Positions 10,509 to 21,144 of a stretch of 64,000 nucleotides of DNA are shown here, piece by piece (position 1 is the stretch's first letter; each line of letters starts with the position of its first letter). The DNA is taken from the NCBI RefSeq assembly GCF_000820185.1, contig NZ_CDCA01000034.1, forward strand, positions 1-64,000, given 5' to 3'. The translations under genes were made by a program, and so were the position numbers. This stretch comes from Aeromonas tecta (GTDB taxonomy: Bacteria > Pseudomonadota > Gammaproteobacteria > Enterobacterales > Aeromonadaceae). The notes beneath the pieces are model-generated. The model did no database searches, was not told the origin of the DNA, and was given only the letters and a program-made list of their open reading frames with translations.

Positions 10509-11711
10509 TCAGGGTCGATAATGGCGTGCGATCAAGGCGATGAGGTGACGGGCCAGCGTCAGCTTATCGGCAAGGGGCAGGGGAGCTTGACCCCCGTGCC
10601 AGAACACGGTCAGGGCGTTGTCATCGGCATTGAAGCCTTGGCCGGCACGGGATACGTCGTTGGCGGCGATCATGTCCAGCCGCTTACGCGCCAGTTTATC
10701 GAGGGCGTATTGTTCCACATCCACGGTTTCGGCGGCAAATCCGACGGTGTAGGGCTTGTCTGGAAGTGCCCCCACGGCGGCGATGATGTCCGGGTTCTTG
10801 ACCAGGGTCAGCACCATCTGGTCGTTGTCGCCGGTCTTCTTGATCTTCTGACTGGCGACTTGATCCGGTCGGTAATCCGCCACCGCGGCGCAACCGATGA
10901 AGAGGTCGCATTCGCCGACCCGGCTCATGACCGCCTGATGCATCTGCTGCGCACTCTCCACATCGACCCGCGTCACCCCTTGCGGCGTGGCCAGGGCCAC
11001 CGGGCCGCTTACCAGCGTCACCTCGGCACCTGCCTCACGGGCGGCGCGGGCGATGGCATAGCCCATCTTGCCGGAGCTGTGGTTGCTGATGTAGCGCACC
11101 GGATCCAGCGCCTCGCGGGTCGGCCCGGCGGTGAGCAGCAGCCTGACCCCGGCCAGCAAGGGGGCGCTGGCGAGCTGCTGACAGCAGCGCTCCACCAGTT
11201 CGAGGGGATCCAACATCCGGCCGGGGCCTACGTCACCGCAGGCCTGACTGCCGGAGTCCGGCCCCCACAGCTGGATGCCACGGCTGGCCAGGGTATCGAG
11301 ATTGGCCTGAGTGGCGGCGTTGCGATACATCTGCTGGTTCATGGCGGGGGCCAAGGCGACTTGTGCGGGGGTCGCCAGGCAGAGGGTGGTCAACAGCTCA
11401 TCGGCCATGCCGGCGGCCATGCGCGCCATCAGGTTAGCGCTGGCGGGGGCGATCAGCACCAGATCGGCCCACTTGGCCAGCTCGATGTGGCCCATGCCCG
11501 CCTCGGCGGCGGGATCCAGCAGACTGTCGGCGACCGGATGGCCGGAGACGGCCTGCAGGGTCAGCGGGGTGATGAACTCCTTGGCGGAGCGGGTCATCAC
11601 CACCCGTACTTCGGCCCCCTGATCCTTCAGGCGGCGTACCAGTTCGGCACTCTTGTAGGCGGCGATGCCACCACTGACACCCAACAGGATGCGTTTATCG
11701 GCCAATCTCAT
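10509..11711 (-). CDS. coaBC: Bifunctional phosphopantothenoylcysteine decarboxylase / phosphopantothenate-cysteine ligase
   Basis: CoaBC carries out two consecutive coenzyme A steps, joining cysteine to 4'-phosphopantothenate and decarboxylating the product. The 400-residue protein starts with the flavin-binding decarboxylase half ([27 protein letters not shown] near residue 124), then the ligase half (from about 190, with [24 protein letters not shown], and KIKKTGDN near 290). It is divergent from radC and followed by dut on the same strand. coaD, a later enzyme of the same pathway, is 4 kb away. Confidence 0.96.
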   Translation of the reverse strand: MRLADKRILLGVSGGIAAYKSAELVRRLKDQGAEVRVVMTRSAKEFITPLTLQAVSGHPVADSLLDPAAEAGMGHIELAKWADLVLIAPASANLMARMAAGMADELLTTLCLATPAQVALAPAMNQQMYRNAATQANLDTLASRGIQLWGPDSGSQACGDVGPGRMLDPLELVERCCQQLASAPLLAGVRLLLTAGPTREALDPVRYISNHSSGKMGYAIARAAREAGAEVTLVSGPVALATPQGVTRVDVESAQQMHQAVMSRVGECDLFIGCAAVADYRPDQVASQKIKKTGDNDQMVLTLVKNPDIIAAVGALPDKPYTVGFAAETVDVEQYALDKLARKRLDMIAANDVSRAGQGFNADDNALTVFWHGGQAPLPLADKLTLARHLIALIARHYRP

Positions 11712-11858
11712 CTGCTGTCTCTCTTCCGACTCACTCTGACTGGTCGGCTAAGATAGCACAGGCGACGGGCGACGACAGAGGCTGACATGGGGGAGTTGTG
11801 CTCGGGCTCCCGCGATTTTTTGCTATGTTTTCTCTCAATAACTGAAAGGGAGAGACAA

Positions 11859-12533
11859 ATGAGCATCAAGGAGTGGCCAGAGGATGAACGCCCAAGGGAG
11901 AAGCTGCTGCGGCGCGGGGCAGAGGTGTTGTCCGATGCGGAATTGCTGGCTATTTTTCTGCGCACCGGGGTCAACGGCCTGAGTGCGGTGGACCTCTCCC
12001 GCCAGCTGTTGCAGCAATTTGGCTCGCTGCGCGCCCTGCTCGGCGCCGAGCAACACAGTTTCTGCAACGCCCACGGGCTGGGGCCCGCCAAGTATGCCCA
12101 ATTGCAGGCGGTGCTGGAGATGGGCAAGCGCCATCTGGCCGAGCAGTTGCAACGGGGTGATGCCCTCACCTCACCCCAGCTGACCCGGGATTATCTGCAG
12201 GCCCAACTGCGGGACAGGCCGCGGGAGGTGTTCGCTATGCTGTTGTTGGATAACCAGCACAGAGTCATTCAATTTGTTGAACTTTTCTACGGAACCCTGG
12301 ATTCGGCAAGCGTCTGGCCCAGAGAAATCGTGCAGATCGCGCTCAAACATAATGCAGCCGCCGTGATTCTGGCGCATAATCACCCGTCCGGCGTAGCCGA
12401 GCCCAGTCGGGCCGACCGCCAGATCACGGATCGGATCTTGGCCGCCTTGGCCCTGATCGATATCAGAGTGCTGGATCACTTGGTGATCGGTGACGGCATC
12501 ACGGTTTCTTTTGCTGAGCGTGGTTGGTTATGA
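11859..12533 (+). CDS. radC: RadC/JAMM-family DNA repair-associated protein
   Basis: The 224-residue protein starts at the ATG behind an AGGGAGAG site and has the N-terminal helix-hairpin-helix-like region (residues 15-75) and a C-terminal JAMM metalloprotease-like domain with the HNHPSG metal motif near residue 172 and a following Asp. The molecular role of RadC is unsettled. It lies between coaBC and rpmB, the same order as in E. coli. The next gene has its own promoter. Confidence 0.93.
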   Translation: MSIKEWPEDERPREKLLRRGAEVLSDAELLAIFLRTGVNGLSAVDLSRQLLQQFGSLRALLGAEQHSFCNAHGLGPAKYAQLQAVLEMGKRHLAEQLQRGDALTSPQLTRDYLQAQLRDRPREVFAMLLLDNQHRVIQFVELFYGTLDSASVWPREIVQIALKHNAAAVILAHNHPSGVAEPSRADRQITDRILAALALIDIRVLDHLVIGDGITVSFAERGWL

Positions 12534-12555
12534 CTGGGCTCTGGCACTGTATTAG

Positions 12556-12584
12556 TTGATCTTTGATCACGGATGCTGTATAAA
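12556..12584 (+). promoter_or_regulatory. rpmBG promoter
   Basis: TTGATC (12556-12561), a 17-base spacer and TATAAA (12579-12584) form a strong sigma-70 promoter. The leader then contains a hairpin (GCCCCGC/GCGGGGC at 12601-12626), in the place where ribosomal operons often carry regulatory structures. Confidence 0.75.
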
Positions 12585-12672
12585 ATGCCGCCTTCTGTTT
12601 GCCCCGCAATCGAAGGCCAGCGGGGCAGATATTTGCTCGAGCAATAATGAAGTAAGATTTGGAGAGACTGAC

Positions 12673-12909
12673 ATGTCTAGAGTATGCCAAGTAACCGGCA
12701 AGCGCCCGGCAGTTGGTAACAACCGTTCGCACGCTAACAACGCGACCAAGCGTCGTTTCCTGCCGAACCTGCACACTCACCGTTTTTGGGTTGAGAGTGA
12801 AAAACGCTTCGTGAGCCTGCGCGTATCCGCAAAAGGCATGCGTATCATCGACAAGCGCGGCGTTGAAGTGGTTCTGGCTGAACTGCGTGCCAGCGGCGTT
12901 AAGGTATAA
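12673..12909 (+). CDS. rpmB: 50S ribosomal protein L28
   Basis: The 78-residue basic protein begins [20 protein letters not shown], the L28 signature, and has the normal length. It starts after GGAGAG and is followed 11 bases later by rpmG, as in most proteobacteria. Confidence 0.98.
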
Positions 12910-12920
12910 GGAATTAGATC

Positions 12921-13088
12921 ATGGCTAAAGGTATTCGCGATAAGATTCGTCTGAACTCCAGCGCCGGTACTGGTCACTTCTATACCACTACCAAGAACAA
13001 GCGCACCATGCCCGAAAAAATGGAGATCAAGAAATTTGATCCCGTTATTCGTCAGCATGTGATCTACAAAGAAGGCAAAATCAAGTAA
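12921..13088 (+). CDS. rpmG: 50S ribosomal protein L33
   Basis: The 55-residue protein ([20 protein letters not shown] start, ends [10 protein letters not shown]) is L33 in its cysteine-free form: the two CxxC pairs of zinc-binding L33 are absent. An AAGGAA site precedes it. It is cotranscribed with rpmB and closed by a terminator. A short inverted repeat (TCAAGT/ACTTGA) spans its last codon and the bases after the stop. Confidence 0.98.
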   Translation: MAKGIRDKIRLNSSAGTGHFYTTTKNKRTMPEKMEIKKFDPVIRQHVIYKEGKIK

Positions 13089-13105
13089 TCACTTGAATTT
13101 GTCTC

Positions 13106-13135
13106 AAAAACCCGGCCTAGTGCCGGGTTTTTTTA
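13106..13135 (+). terminator. rpmBG terminator
   Basis: An 8-bp stem (AACCCGGC/GCCGGGTT) is followed by seven Ts. Confidence 0.88.
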
Positions 13136-13178
13136 TGGCCGCAATTCAGTACACTGCCGCTGCGAAGGGAGATCTTTC

Positions 13179-13634
13179 ATGTTTAAATTGAGCCGTAAAG
13201 GCTGGAACAACGTGATCATAGTGGTGGTGCTGATCGTGATCACGTTGCTGCACCGGATGGAGCTGGCCCAGCAGGAGAACAGCGCCAAGCGGCCGCGTCC
13301 TCTGCTGCCGGAGTCCGCCGTGGTGCTGACCTGGCAGGGGCCGAGCTGGCAGATCGAGCGCATCGGCCAGGGCTGGCGCAGCGGGCCGGATCTGGGGCTG
13401 AGCAGCGACCAGCTGGCGGCCCACATCGAGGCCTGGCAGAGCTGGCTGCTGGCGCCAGGTCAGCCGGTGCGCGGCACCCCGGTCACCCTCAAGATATGGG
13501 TCGCCGGTCACCGCGATCCCGTCGAGATAGGGCTCTATCAGGACAGCGGCAAATTCGCGGCCCTGCTGCCCCCCTCGACCTGGCTCGCGCTGAGCCCCGA
13601 GCAGTACCGCAGCCTGTTGCGGCCAACCCCCTGA
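13179..13634 (+). CDS. Hypothetical membrane-anchored protein (151 aa)
   Basis: I do not recognise the family. The N-terminus is a signal-anchor (basic MFKLSRKGWNN, then about 15 hydrophobic residues, IIVVVVLIVITLL), and the rest is soluble and predicted to lie outside the inner membrane. It has several tryptophans and a proline-rich end. GAAGGGAG precedes the start. It ends 27 bases before mutM and is probably cotranscribed with it. The reading frame shows normal high-GC codon use, so the gene is credible. Confidence 0.75.
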   Translation: MFKLSRKGWNNVIIVVVLIVITLLHRMELAQQENSAKRPRPLLPESAVVLTWQGPSWQIERIGQGWRSGPDLGLSSDQLAAHIEAWQSWLLAPGQPVRGTPVTLKIWVAGHRDPVEIGLYQDSGKFAALLPPSTWLALSPEQYRSLLRPTP

Positions 13635-13661
13635 TCCACTCTGTTAGCCCGAGGACCACTT

Positions 13662-14474
13662 ATGCCTGAATTACCGGAAGTCGAAGTCAGCCGCCAGGGT
13701 ATCTCTCCCTGGCTCACCGGCATCAAGGTGACCCGGGTGGTGGTGCGCGACGGGCGCCTGCGCTGGCCGGTGCCGGGCGAGATCCAGGAGCTGGTGGATC
13801 TGCACATCAACCGGGTTAGCCGCCGCGCCAAATACCTGCTGCTGGAGACCGATTTCGGCACCGCCATCCTGCATCTGGGCATGTCCGGCAGCCTGCGGGT
13901 GCTGGATATCGGCACCCCGACCGAGAAACACGATCACGTGGACATCGAGCTCGCCAACGGCAAGCTGCTGCGGCTCAACGATCCGCGCCGTTTCGGCGCC
14001 CTGCTGTGGACCCGTGAACCGGCCGAGGCCCATGCGCTGCTGGCCAAGCTCGGCCCGGAGCCGCTCACCGATGCCTTCAGCGCCGACTACCTGCAAGGGC
14101 GGGCCAAGGGGCGCAGCACCCCCATCAAGACCTTCCTGATGGATAATCATGTGGTGGTCGGGGTGGGCAACATCTACGCCAATGAGGCGCTCTACGCCGC
14201 CGGCATTCACCCCAAGCGGGCGGCGGGCAACATCAGCGCCGAGCGACTGGCTACCCTGGTGGCCGAGATCAAGCGGGTGCTGGCGGCCGCCATCGTGCAG
14301 GGGGGAACCACCCTCAAGGATTTCACCAGCGCCGACGGCAAACCGGGCTATTTCGTGCAGCAGTTGCAGGTTTATGGCCGCGGCGGTCAGCCCTGCTATC
14401 ACTGCCACACCCTGCTGAGCGAGATACGGCTGGGGCAACGCACCACAGTGTTCTGCTCCCATTGTCAGCGCTGA
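13662..14474 (+). CDS. mutM: Formamidopyrimidine-DNA glycosylase (8-oxoguanine repair)
   Basis: MutM removes 8-oxoguanine and ring-opened purines and nicks the abasic site. The catalytic N-terminal proline follows the start Met ([13 protein letters not shown]), the H2TH domain is in the middle, and the zinc finger closes the protein (CYHCHTL and CSHCQ, four cysteines). The 270-residue length is standard. It follows the small membrane protein at 13179 and precedes an unrelated DUF535 gene. Confidence 0.97.
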   Translation: MPELPEVEVSRQGISPWLTGIKVTRVVVRDGRLRWPVPGEIQELVDLHINRVSRRAKYLLLETDFGTAILHLGMSGSLRVLDIGTPTEKHDHVDIELANGKLLRLNDPRRFGALLWTREPAEAHALLAKLGPEPLTDAFSADYLQGRAKGRSTPIKTFLMDNHVVVGVGNIYANEALYAAGIHPKRAAGNISAERLATLVAEIKRVLAAAIVQGGTTLKDFTSADGKPGYFVQQLQVYGRGGQPCYHCHTLLSEIRLGQRTTVFCSHCQR

Positions 14475-14589
14475 TCCTACCTATTCGGGGGTGAAGAGAG
14501 TCAAGTTGTAAGGGAGTATTTCCAGTCTGTTGAAGATTTGACCGTCCATTACTACTATTCCGTCCGTTCAGGCGAGACGAGATAATAAA

Positions 14590-15537
14590 ATGACAACGAA
14601 ATCAATAGACTGGGATCATTTGTCCCGGCAGGGGCACTATTGTGCCCAAAAAATGGCCTGCTACCTCTATCCGGAGGGCAGCGCCCGCAAAACCTTCAAT
14701 CGCGGCAAGTTTGTGCTGCGCAGCCTGCTCTACCGGTCGCAGCTGAGCCGGGTGTTCGAGCTGTTCCAGGCTGAGCCGCTCAAGGCCCTGCCAGCTCATT
14801 ATCCCGAGCTGCTCGACAAGCCGATGCGGCCCTATCGCTTCGCCTGCTCCACCGTGAGTCAGCGCGCCGCCATGGTGGAAGATCACTATCGGCTGCTGCT
14901 GGCCCGTTACCCGCACCTCATCGATCCGCTCTACCTGGGGGAGGGCATCGAGCTGGGCCGTTACCCAAGCCATGACTATCGCATCGTGCTGCGCCACGAT
15001 GGCACCTTTCGCCGCGAGGCAGAGCTGGCGCTCTCCATCGTCAACGAGCGGGGTGAGCGGCTCTACAGCTGCGCCTTCTCGCTGGCGCGTTGCAACGACG
15101 AGTTGGCGCTGGTAATCGGCTCGGTGCAGGGACCCGAGCCTTGTGTGGCCGAGCCTCAGGAGCAGGTGCGGGCGCTGACCAAGGCCGGTCATGGCCTGAG
15201 GCCCAAGTCGCTGGTGGTGATGCTGGTGATGGCGCTGGCCGAGGCGATGGGAGCCCATCATGTCTCGGCGGTGCGGATGAAGGCGCACATCTTCCAGGCC
15301 AAGCGCTACAGCAACAAGAAGCGGGCCTGTTTGCAGGCGGACTACGACGAGCTGTGGCAGGAGTTCGGGGCGCTCTCGCAGGATGCCAACTTCGTGCGGC
15401 TACAGCCGGCGGTGCGCAAACCGCTGGAGGAGATCGCCGCCAAGAAGCGCGCCATGTATCGGCGCCGCTATGAGTGGCTCGATCAGCTCAAGCTGGCTTG
15501 TCGGCAGGCGCTACCCCCAGGTCAGCAAGAGGCTTGA
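14590..15537 (+). CDS. DUF535 family protein (VirK/YbjX-like)
   Basis: The 315-residue protein matches the VirK/YbjX (DUF535) family in the body, with an N-terminal KTFNRGKFVLRSLLY segment and a C-terminal LVVMLVMALAEAMGAHHVSAV region followed by basic residues. Relatives affect virulence-factor display and resistance to antimicrobial peptides, but the biochemical activity is unknown. There is no signal peptide. It follows a 115-base gap after mutM and has only a weak ribosome site (GAGACGAGATAATAA). The bidirectional terminator behind it is shared with coaD. Confidence 0.8.
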   Translation: MTTKSIDWDHLSRQGHYCAQKMACYLYPEGSARKTFNRGKFVLRSLLYRSQLSRVFELFQAEPLKALPAHYPELLDKPMRPYRFACSTVSQRAAMVEDHYRLLLARYPHLIDPLYLGEGIELGRYPSHDYRIVLRHDGTFRREAELALSIVNERGERLYSCAFSLARCNDELALVIGSVQGPEPCVAEPQEQVRALTKAGHGLRPKSLVVMLVMALAEAMGAHHVSAVRMKAHIFQAKRYSNKKRACLQADYDELWQEFGALSQDANFVRLQPAVRKPLEEIAAKKRAMYRRRYEWLDQLKLACRQALPPGQQEA

Positions 15538-15579
15538 ACGCAAGGTCGTGATAGGGGCCAACGTTACGAGCCAATCGGC

Positions 15580-15607
15580 AAACAGGCTACCCTCGGGTAG
15601 CCTGTTT
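15580..15607. terminator. Bidirectional terminator between the DUF535 gene and coaD
   Basis: An 11-bp stem (AACAGGCTACC/GGTAGCCTGTT) has a CTCG tetraloop and a T-run to the right. Confidence 0.85.
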
Positions 15608-15610
15608 TGA

Positions 15611-16324
<714 letters not shown>

Positions 16325-16326
16325 TT

Positions 16327-17370
16327 ATGAAACGCATTCTGGTAGTACGCAATGACAAGATTGGTGACTTCATGCTGGCCTGGCCGAGTTTTGCCATGCT
16401 CAAGGGCTCCATGGATTGTCATGTGACTGCCCTGGTGCCTGCCTACACGGCGCCGCTGGCCCGCCTCTGTCCCTGGATTGACGAGATCATCCTGGATCCG
16501 GGTACCCGTGCCGACAAAGAACAGCAACGTGCCTTGCAGGCCCGCATCAAGGCTGCCGCCTTCGATGCCGCCATCTGCCTCTTCTCCAACTCCCGCAACG
16601 CCATGCTGGTGTGGAAGGCGCATATCCCTTACCGGCTGGCACCGGCCACCAAGCTGGCTCAGGTGCTCTACAACCAGCGTCTGATCCAGCGTCGCTCCCG
16701 CTCCCAGAAGCCGGAATATGAGTACAACCTGGATCTGATCCGCCGCTTCCTCGCCGACCAGCAGCTGAGCGTGGTGGAGCCTAAGGGCCCCTACCTCAGC
16801 TTTGATGAGCAGTGCTTGGCGCAGGTGCGCGAGCAGGTGGCCACCCGGCTGAAGCTGGACGCCAGCCGCCCCTGGCTGATGGTGCATGCCGGCAGCGGTG
16901 GCTCGGCCAACAACCTCTCCATCGAGCAATATGCCCGCCTCATCATCAAGCTCAACCAGGCCTGCCCCGAGTTGCAGTGCGTGCTGACGGCCGGGCCGGG
17001 GGAGGAGGGCAAGGCCGAGCAGCTGGCGGCCGAACTGCTGGCCCACGGCGGCAACGGCTGGATCTACCGCTCCGACGAAGGCTTGCCGAAGTTTTGCCAG
17101 GTGATGGCCAATGCCGCCCTGTTCGTGGCAGGCAGCACCGGGCCGCTGCATATAGCGGCGGCACTGGATGTGCCGACCATCGGCTTCTTCCCGGCGCACC
17201 GCTCTGCCACCCCGCTGCGCTGGCGCCCGCTCAACAGCGAGGGCCGCCACCTGGCGTTCAGTCCGCCGGAAGACAGCGATCATCCGGAGGACATGAGTCA
17301 GCTCGATCCCAAGACCATGGCGGCGGCGATCGCGCGCTGGGCATCGCCGTTCTGGCAAATAAAACGCTGA
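16327..17370 (+). CDS. GT9 family heptosyltransferase of the LPS core
   Basis: The 347-residue protein has the GT-B heptosyltransferase layout: N-terminal KRILVVRNDKIGDFMLAWPS, then a C-terminal donor half with WLMVHAGSGGSANNLS near residue 185 and FVAGSTGPLHIAAALDVPTIGFF near 265, which contains the ADP-heptose-binding features. It acts on the cytosolic face of the inner membrane. It stands between coaD and waaE. Sequence shows it is a heptosyltransferase relative, but I cannot tell which core position it fills, so no symbol is given. AAGGG lies 8 bases before the start, and a strong terminator follows. Confidence 0.85.
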   Translation: MKRILVVRNDKIGDFMLAWPSFAMLKGSMDCHVTALVPAYTAPLARLCPWIDEIILDPGTRADKEQQRALQARIKAAAFDAAICLFSNSRNAMLVWKAHIPYRLAPATKLAQVLYNQRLIQRRSRSQKPEYEYNLDLIRRFLADQQLSVVEPKGPYLSFDEQCLAQVREQVATRLKLDASRPWLMVHAGSGGSANNLSIEQYARLIIKLNQACPELQCVLTAGPGEEGKAEQLAAELLAHGGNGWIYRSDEGLPKFCQVMANAALFVAGSTGPLHIAAALDVPTIGFFPAHRSATPLRWRPLNSEGRHLAFSPPEDSDHPEDMSQLDPKTMAAAIARWASPFWQIKR

Positions 17371-17377
17371 TAAATGC

Positions 17378-17408
17378 AAACAGGGCCCGTTATGGGCCCT
17401 GTTTTTTT
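17378..17408 (+). terminator. Terminator after the heptosyltransferase gene
   Basis: An 11-bp stem (AAACAGGGCCC/GGGCCCTGTTT) is followed by a long T-run. Confidence 0.88.
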
Positions 17409-17428
17409 ATGTCAGGCAGGATTAATCG

Positions 17429-17476
17429 CTAATCCGATCCGGCGTTGTTGGGGTTCTCAGGGCGCTGTGGTTGCCT
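17429..17476 (-). pseudogene. Possible echo of the waaE 3' end
   Basis: Read on the minus strand, beyond the waaE stop, an open stretch encodes RQPQRPENPNNAGSD and then TAG. The true protein ends [12 protein letters not shown]. Arginine, QQ/QP, basic and Pro-Asp/Glu residues line up, but identity is modest and the segment is short. This would fit the tail of a different waaE allele; chance is a real alternative. Confidence 0.35.
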
Positions 17477-17492
17477 CGGTCCCACGCCTGGG

Positions 17493-18338
17493 TCACTGGC
17501 CCTGCTGATCCGGCGCCTTGGGCTGCTGGCGGATCCAGAGATCGGCGTACTTCACGAAGGTGGAGTGAGCCGAGAGAATGGCGAGCAAGAGCCCCTGCTT
17601 GCCGTCGAGGAAACCGGCCTTGAGCAGGTACATCTTCAGGAAGCAGCCGAGCGCATGCACCAGCCCCTGACCGAGGGAGCCCTTCTTGCCACGGGCGGTG
17701 CGCTGATCGGCCCAGGCCCTGGCGTAACCGGCGGACTTCACCAGATAGTGTTCCAGATCCCGGTAGGTGAAGTGCAGCAGGTCACCATGGAGGTTGACGA
17801 TCTGCATGTTGGCGCGCACCTCCACCTTCTCATGCACCAGCGCCTCGTTGTAGCCGGTCAGCGCCTTGGGATAGAGCCGCAGCACCCGATCCGGATACCA
17901 GCCGCTGTGGCGGATGAAGCGACCGAACACCCAGGAGAGGCGTGGCAGGGAGTAGATGGTGTCCTTGGCCGGATTGGCCATGACGGTGGTGATGGCCGCT
18001 TTGAGCTCGGGGGTGAGTCGCTCGTCTGCATCCAGCCACAGCACCCATTGTGACTGGACATGGGACTGAGCGAGGCGACGTTGACGGCCAAAGCCCGGCC
18101 ACTCTTTGTTGACGAAGAAGCGGGCGCCGAATTCGGCGGCGATACTCGGGGTCTCGTCCTGGCTGCCGGAGTCGAGGATGACGATTTCGTCCACCAGATC
18201 GCCGAGGGAGGCGAGGCAGGCGCGCAGGTTGTCGGCTTCATTCTTGACGATCAGGACGGCCGCCAGAGTCGGTTTTTTCACGGGTTCAGGGCTCTTGTTG
18301 GCGCCCGGCAGGCGGGCCATGCTCAGATTGGCGCCCAT
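17493..18338 (-). CDS. waaE: LPS core glycosyltransferase WaaE/KdtX (GT2)
   Basis: The 281-residue protein is a GT2 (GT-A fold) glycosyltransferase: [22 protein letters not shown] near residue 25, the LWLDADE DXD-type motif near 100, and a [10 protein letters not shown] motif near 83 typical of WaaE. In related bacteria WaaE adds glucose to the inner-core heptose. It is convergent with the upstream heptosyltransferase and divergent from waaF. The ATG at 18338 has no clear ribosome site; an ATG at 18320 is possible. Confidence 0.88.
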   Translation of the reverse strand: MGANLSMARLPGANKSPEPVKKPTLAAVLIVKNEADNLRACLASLGDLVDEIVILDSGSQDETPSIAAEFGARFFVNKEWPGFGRQRRLAQSHVQSQWVLWLDADERLTPELKAAITTVMANPAKDTIYSLPRLSWVFGRFIRHSGWYPDRVLRLYPKALTGYNEALVHEKVEVRANMQIVNLHGDLLHFTYRDLEHYLVKSAGYARAWADQRTARGKKGSLGQGLVHALGCFLKMYLLKAGFLDGKQGLLLAILSAHSTFVKYADLWIRQQPKAPDQQGQ

Positions 18339-18413
18339 TCTAGCCTAAAACCGTGGTCGGAGCATGGGGCCGACGCAGGGGTCACGCATTCCTTATTTGT
18401 GCGCGGCAAGGGG

Positions 18414-18447
18414 ATTGTCGGGGATCTTCTGTTATTTATCCGACAAT
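18414..18447. promoter_or_regulatory. Inverted repeat in the waaE/waaF intergenic region
   Basis: ATTGTCGG and CCGACAAT form a perfect 8-bp dyad with an 18-base centre, 64 bases before waaF. It could be an operator for the divergent genes. I do not recognise the regulator. Confidence 0.3.
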
Positions 18448-18510
18448 TCTTGGGGCATAATCTCGATCAGCAACGATTAACCGCAGGGCTTGGCCCAAGA
18501 GACGCGTGAG

Positions 18511-19626
18511 ATGAAGATATTGGTGATCGGCCCCTCCTGGGTCGGCGACATGGTGATGTCCCAGAGCCTCTACAAGGCGATCAAGGCCAATCACCCGGAC
18601 AGCAAGCTGCATGTGATGGCGCCAGCCTGGTGCGTGGCGCTGCTGGAGCGGATGCCCGAGGTGGACAAGGCCATCCCGATGCCGCTCGGCCACGGCGACT
18701 TCAAGCTGGGCGCCCGTCGTCGGCTCGGCAAGCAGCTGGCCGCCGAGCAATACGATCAGGCGATCATCCAGCCGAACTCCATGAAGTCGGCGCTGATCCC
18801 CTGGTTCGCCAGGATCCCGGTACGCACCGGCTGGAAGGGTGAGCACCGCTTCGGTCTGCTCAACGACATGCGCAGCAACAAACAGGCCTTCCCATTGATG
18901 GTGGAAGCCTATCTGGCGCTGGCCTACCCCAAGGCGCAGATGAAGAGCCGGGCCGACATTCCGACCATTCCCCATCCGTCCCTGCACGTGGATCTCATCA
19001 ATCAGGACAAGGCGCTGGAGCGGCTCGGGCTGGATCGCGCTCGCCCGGTGCTGGTGCTCTGCCCCGGGGCCGAGTTCGGCCCGGCCAAACGCTGGCCGGA
19101 AGGGCACTACGCCGTGGTGGCGCAGAAGCATCTGGATGAGGGTTGGCAGGTGTGGATCTTCGGCTCCGGCAAGGACGTGCCGGTGGCCAATACCATTCGC
19201 GATCGGATCAATCCGCTGTCGCGCCCGAATTGCCACGTGTTGGCGGGCAAGACCAGCCTGCACGAGGCGATCGATCTGATGGCGCTGGCCGGTCGGGTCA
19301 TCGCCAACGACTCTGGGCTGATGCACGTCGCCGCCGCCCTCAACCGGCCGCTGATCGGCGTCTATGGCTCCACCTCGCCGCTCTACACGCCGCCGCTGGC
19401 GGACAGAGTCGAGATAGTGCACACCGACATCGAGTGCCGCCCCTGCTTCAAGCGCACCTGCAAGTTCGGCCACCTCAAGTGCCTGATCGAGCTGATGCCG
19501 GAACAGGTCATCGAGGCTGGCAAGCGGCTGGAGCGCAGCGAGCCGACCGATCTGACGATTGCGCTGCAACCGGTGGATCCACCTCGCTTCGTTGCCGATG
19601 CGAGCAAGCGCCCGGAGCCGCAATAA
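18511..19626 (+). CDS. waaF: ADP-heptose:LPS heptosyltransferase II
   Basis: WaaF adds the second heptose to the LPS inner core. The 371-residue protein begins MKILVIGPSWVGDMVMSQSL, the WaaF signature; I use this ATG rather than the upstream TTG. LCPGAEFGPAKRWPEGHYA near residue 185 and VIANDSGLMHVAAALNRPLIGVYGSTSP near 265 are the donor-site motifs. One base separates its stop from the waaA start, so the two are translationally linked. Confidence 0.95.
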   Translation: MKILVIGPSWVGDMVMSQSLYKAIKANHPDSKLHVMAPAWCVALLERMPEVDKAIPMPLGHGDFKLGARRRLGKQLAAEQYDQAIIQPNSMKSALIPWFARIPVRTGWKGEHRFGLLNDMRSNKQAFPLMVEAYLALAYPKAQMKSRADIPTIPHPSLHVDLINQDKALERLGLDRARPVLVLCPGAEFGPAKRWPEGHYAVVAQKHLDEGWQVWIFGSGKDVPVANTIRDRINPLSRPNCHVLAGKTSLHEAIDLMALAGRVIANDSGLMHVAAALNRPLIGVYGSTSPLYTPPLADRVEIVHTDIECRPCFKRTCKFGHLKCLIELMPEQVIEAGKRLERSEPTDLTIALQPVDPPRFVADASKRPEPQ

Positions 19627-19627
19627 C

Positions 19628-20899
19628 ATGCTCTATCGGCTGCTCTATAACCTGCTGATCCACTTAGGCTTGCCGCTGGCGCTGCTGGCGCTCTATCGGC
19701 CAAAGAAGGGCAAGCCGGGCTTTGGTGCGCGCTGGGCCGAGCATCTGGGTCGGGCCCCGGCCAGTGGCCAGGAGGCGCCGCTCTGGATCCACGCGGTCAG
19801 CGTGGGGGAAACCCTGGCGATCAGCCCCTTTATTCGCGCCCTCAAGGCCGAGCGACCGGACTTGCCGATCCTGCTCACCACCACCACCCGCACCGGTGCC
19901 GAGCAGGCCGAGAAACTGGGGGAGCTGGTGGTGCATCGCTACGCGCCGCTCGATTATCCCTGGGCGATCGCCGCCTTCCTGAAAACCTTCCAGCCGCGTG
20001 CCCTCTGGGTGATGGAGACCGAACTGTGGCCAAACTGGCTGGCGGCCTGCGAGGCACGCCACCTGCCGGTGACCATCCTCAACGCCCGGCTCTCCGAGCG
20101 CTCCTGTAGTCGCTATGCCCGCTTCCAGGGGGCCTTCGATGCCCTCAGTCGGCCGCTGACCCACTTGCTCTGTCAGCATCAGGACGACGCGGATCGCTTC
20201 CATCGCCTCGGCATCGGCCGTGAGCGTCTGGCGGTGACCGGCTCCATCAAGTTCGACATTCAGCTCGGCGACGAGCTGCTGGTCAAGGGCCACAGCCTGC
20301 GCCAGATGCTGGGGAAGGCGAGACCGGTCTGGATCGCCGCCAGCACCCATCAGGGTGAAGACGAGCAGGTGCTGGCCGCCTTCGATCTGGTGCTGCGCAC
20401 TCATCCCGAGGCGCTGCTGATGCTGGTGCCGCGCCACCCGGAGCGCTTCGAGCGGGTGGCCGAGTTGTGTGCCCCCTACGGCTGCGTGCGCCGCTCTCGC
20501 CATCAGGGCGAACCGCTCAAGGGGAGCGACCAGGTCTATCTCGGCGACACCATGGGCGAGCTGCCGCTGATGTTGGCGGCGGCGGACTTGGCCTTCGTCG
20601 GCGGCAGCTTGGTGCCAGTCGGTGGTCACAACCTGTTGGAGCCGGCGGCGCTCGGCAAGCCCTGCCTCACCGGCCCTGCCTACTTCAACTTCAGTGATAT
20701 CACCCGCCAGCTGGTGGCTCAGGGTGGCGCCGCCGTGGTGGAGGACGCCGCCGCGCTGGGCAACAGCGTCAGCAGACTGTTCAGCGATGCCGGTGCTCGC
20801 CGCCAGATGGGCGAGCAGGCTCGCGCCGTGGTGCTGCGCAATCAGGGCGCGCTGGCTCGCACCCTGTCCCACTGCCTCGCCAGCCTGGAAAACGACTGA
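19628..20899 (+). CDS. waaA: 3-deoxy-D-manno-octulosonic acid (Kdo) transferase
   Basis: WaaA transfers Kdo from CMP-Kdo to lipid IVA, the first core-sugar step. The 423-residue protein has an N-terminal membrane anchor (LLYNLLIHLGLPLALLALY), the conserved WIHAVSVGETLA near residue 50, WVMETELWPN near 127, and the C-terminal FVGGSLVPVGGHNLLEPAALGKP near 320. The length matches E. coli WaaA (425). It follows waaF directly, completing the inner-core pair. Confidence 0.96.
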   Translation: MLYRLLYNLLIHLGLPLALLALYRPKKGKPGFGARWAEHLGRAPASGQEAPLWIHAVSVGETLAISPFIRALKAERPDLPILLTTTTRTGAEQAEKLGELVVHRYAPLDYPWAIAAFLKTFQPRALWVMETELWPNWLAACEARHLPVTILNARLSERSCSRYARFQGAFDALSRPLTHLLCQHQDDADRFHRLGIGRERLAVTGSIKFDIQLGDELLVKGHSLRQMLGKARPVWIAASTHQGEDEQVLAAFDLVLRTHPEALLMLVPRHPERFERVAELCAPYGCVRRSRHQGEPLKGSDQVYLGDTMGELPLMLAAADLAFVGGSLVPVGGHNLLEPAALGKPCLTGPAYFNFSDITRQLVAQGGAAVVEDAAALGNSVSRLFSDAGARRQMGEQARAVVLRNQGALARTLSHCLASLEND

Positions 20900-21144
20900 A
20901 ACAGCGGGGCCGGCAAGCCGTCGGCCTCGCCTTGTTTTGCTGACTCGTATTTCACGCCATCCTCCTGCTCTAACACTTACTCCTGTTCGCATCATGACGA
21001 CGGCCATGACGCGATGGCCTCTCCGGCCGTGCTAGCGGTTTATCTTGTATGCGATCCCCGGGCGGGGTGGCCGACCCTTATCTAGGCTGAAGAGAGGTCT
21101 CACAGCGTGTTGGGATCCCGATAGTCAGGTAATGGAGGCGAGTC

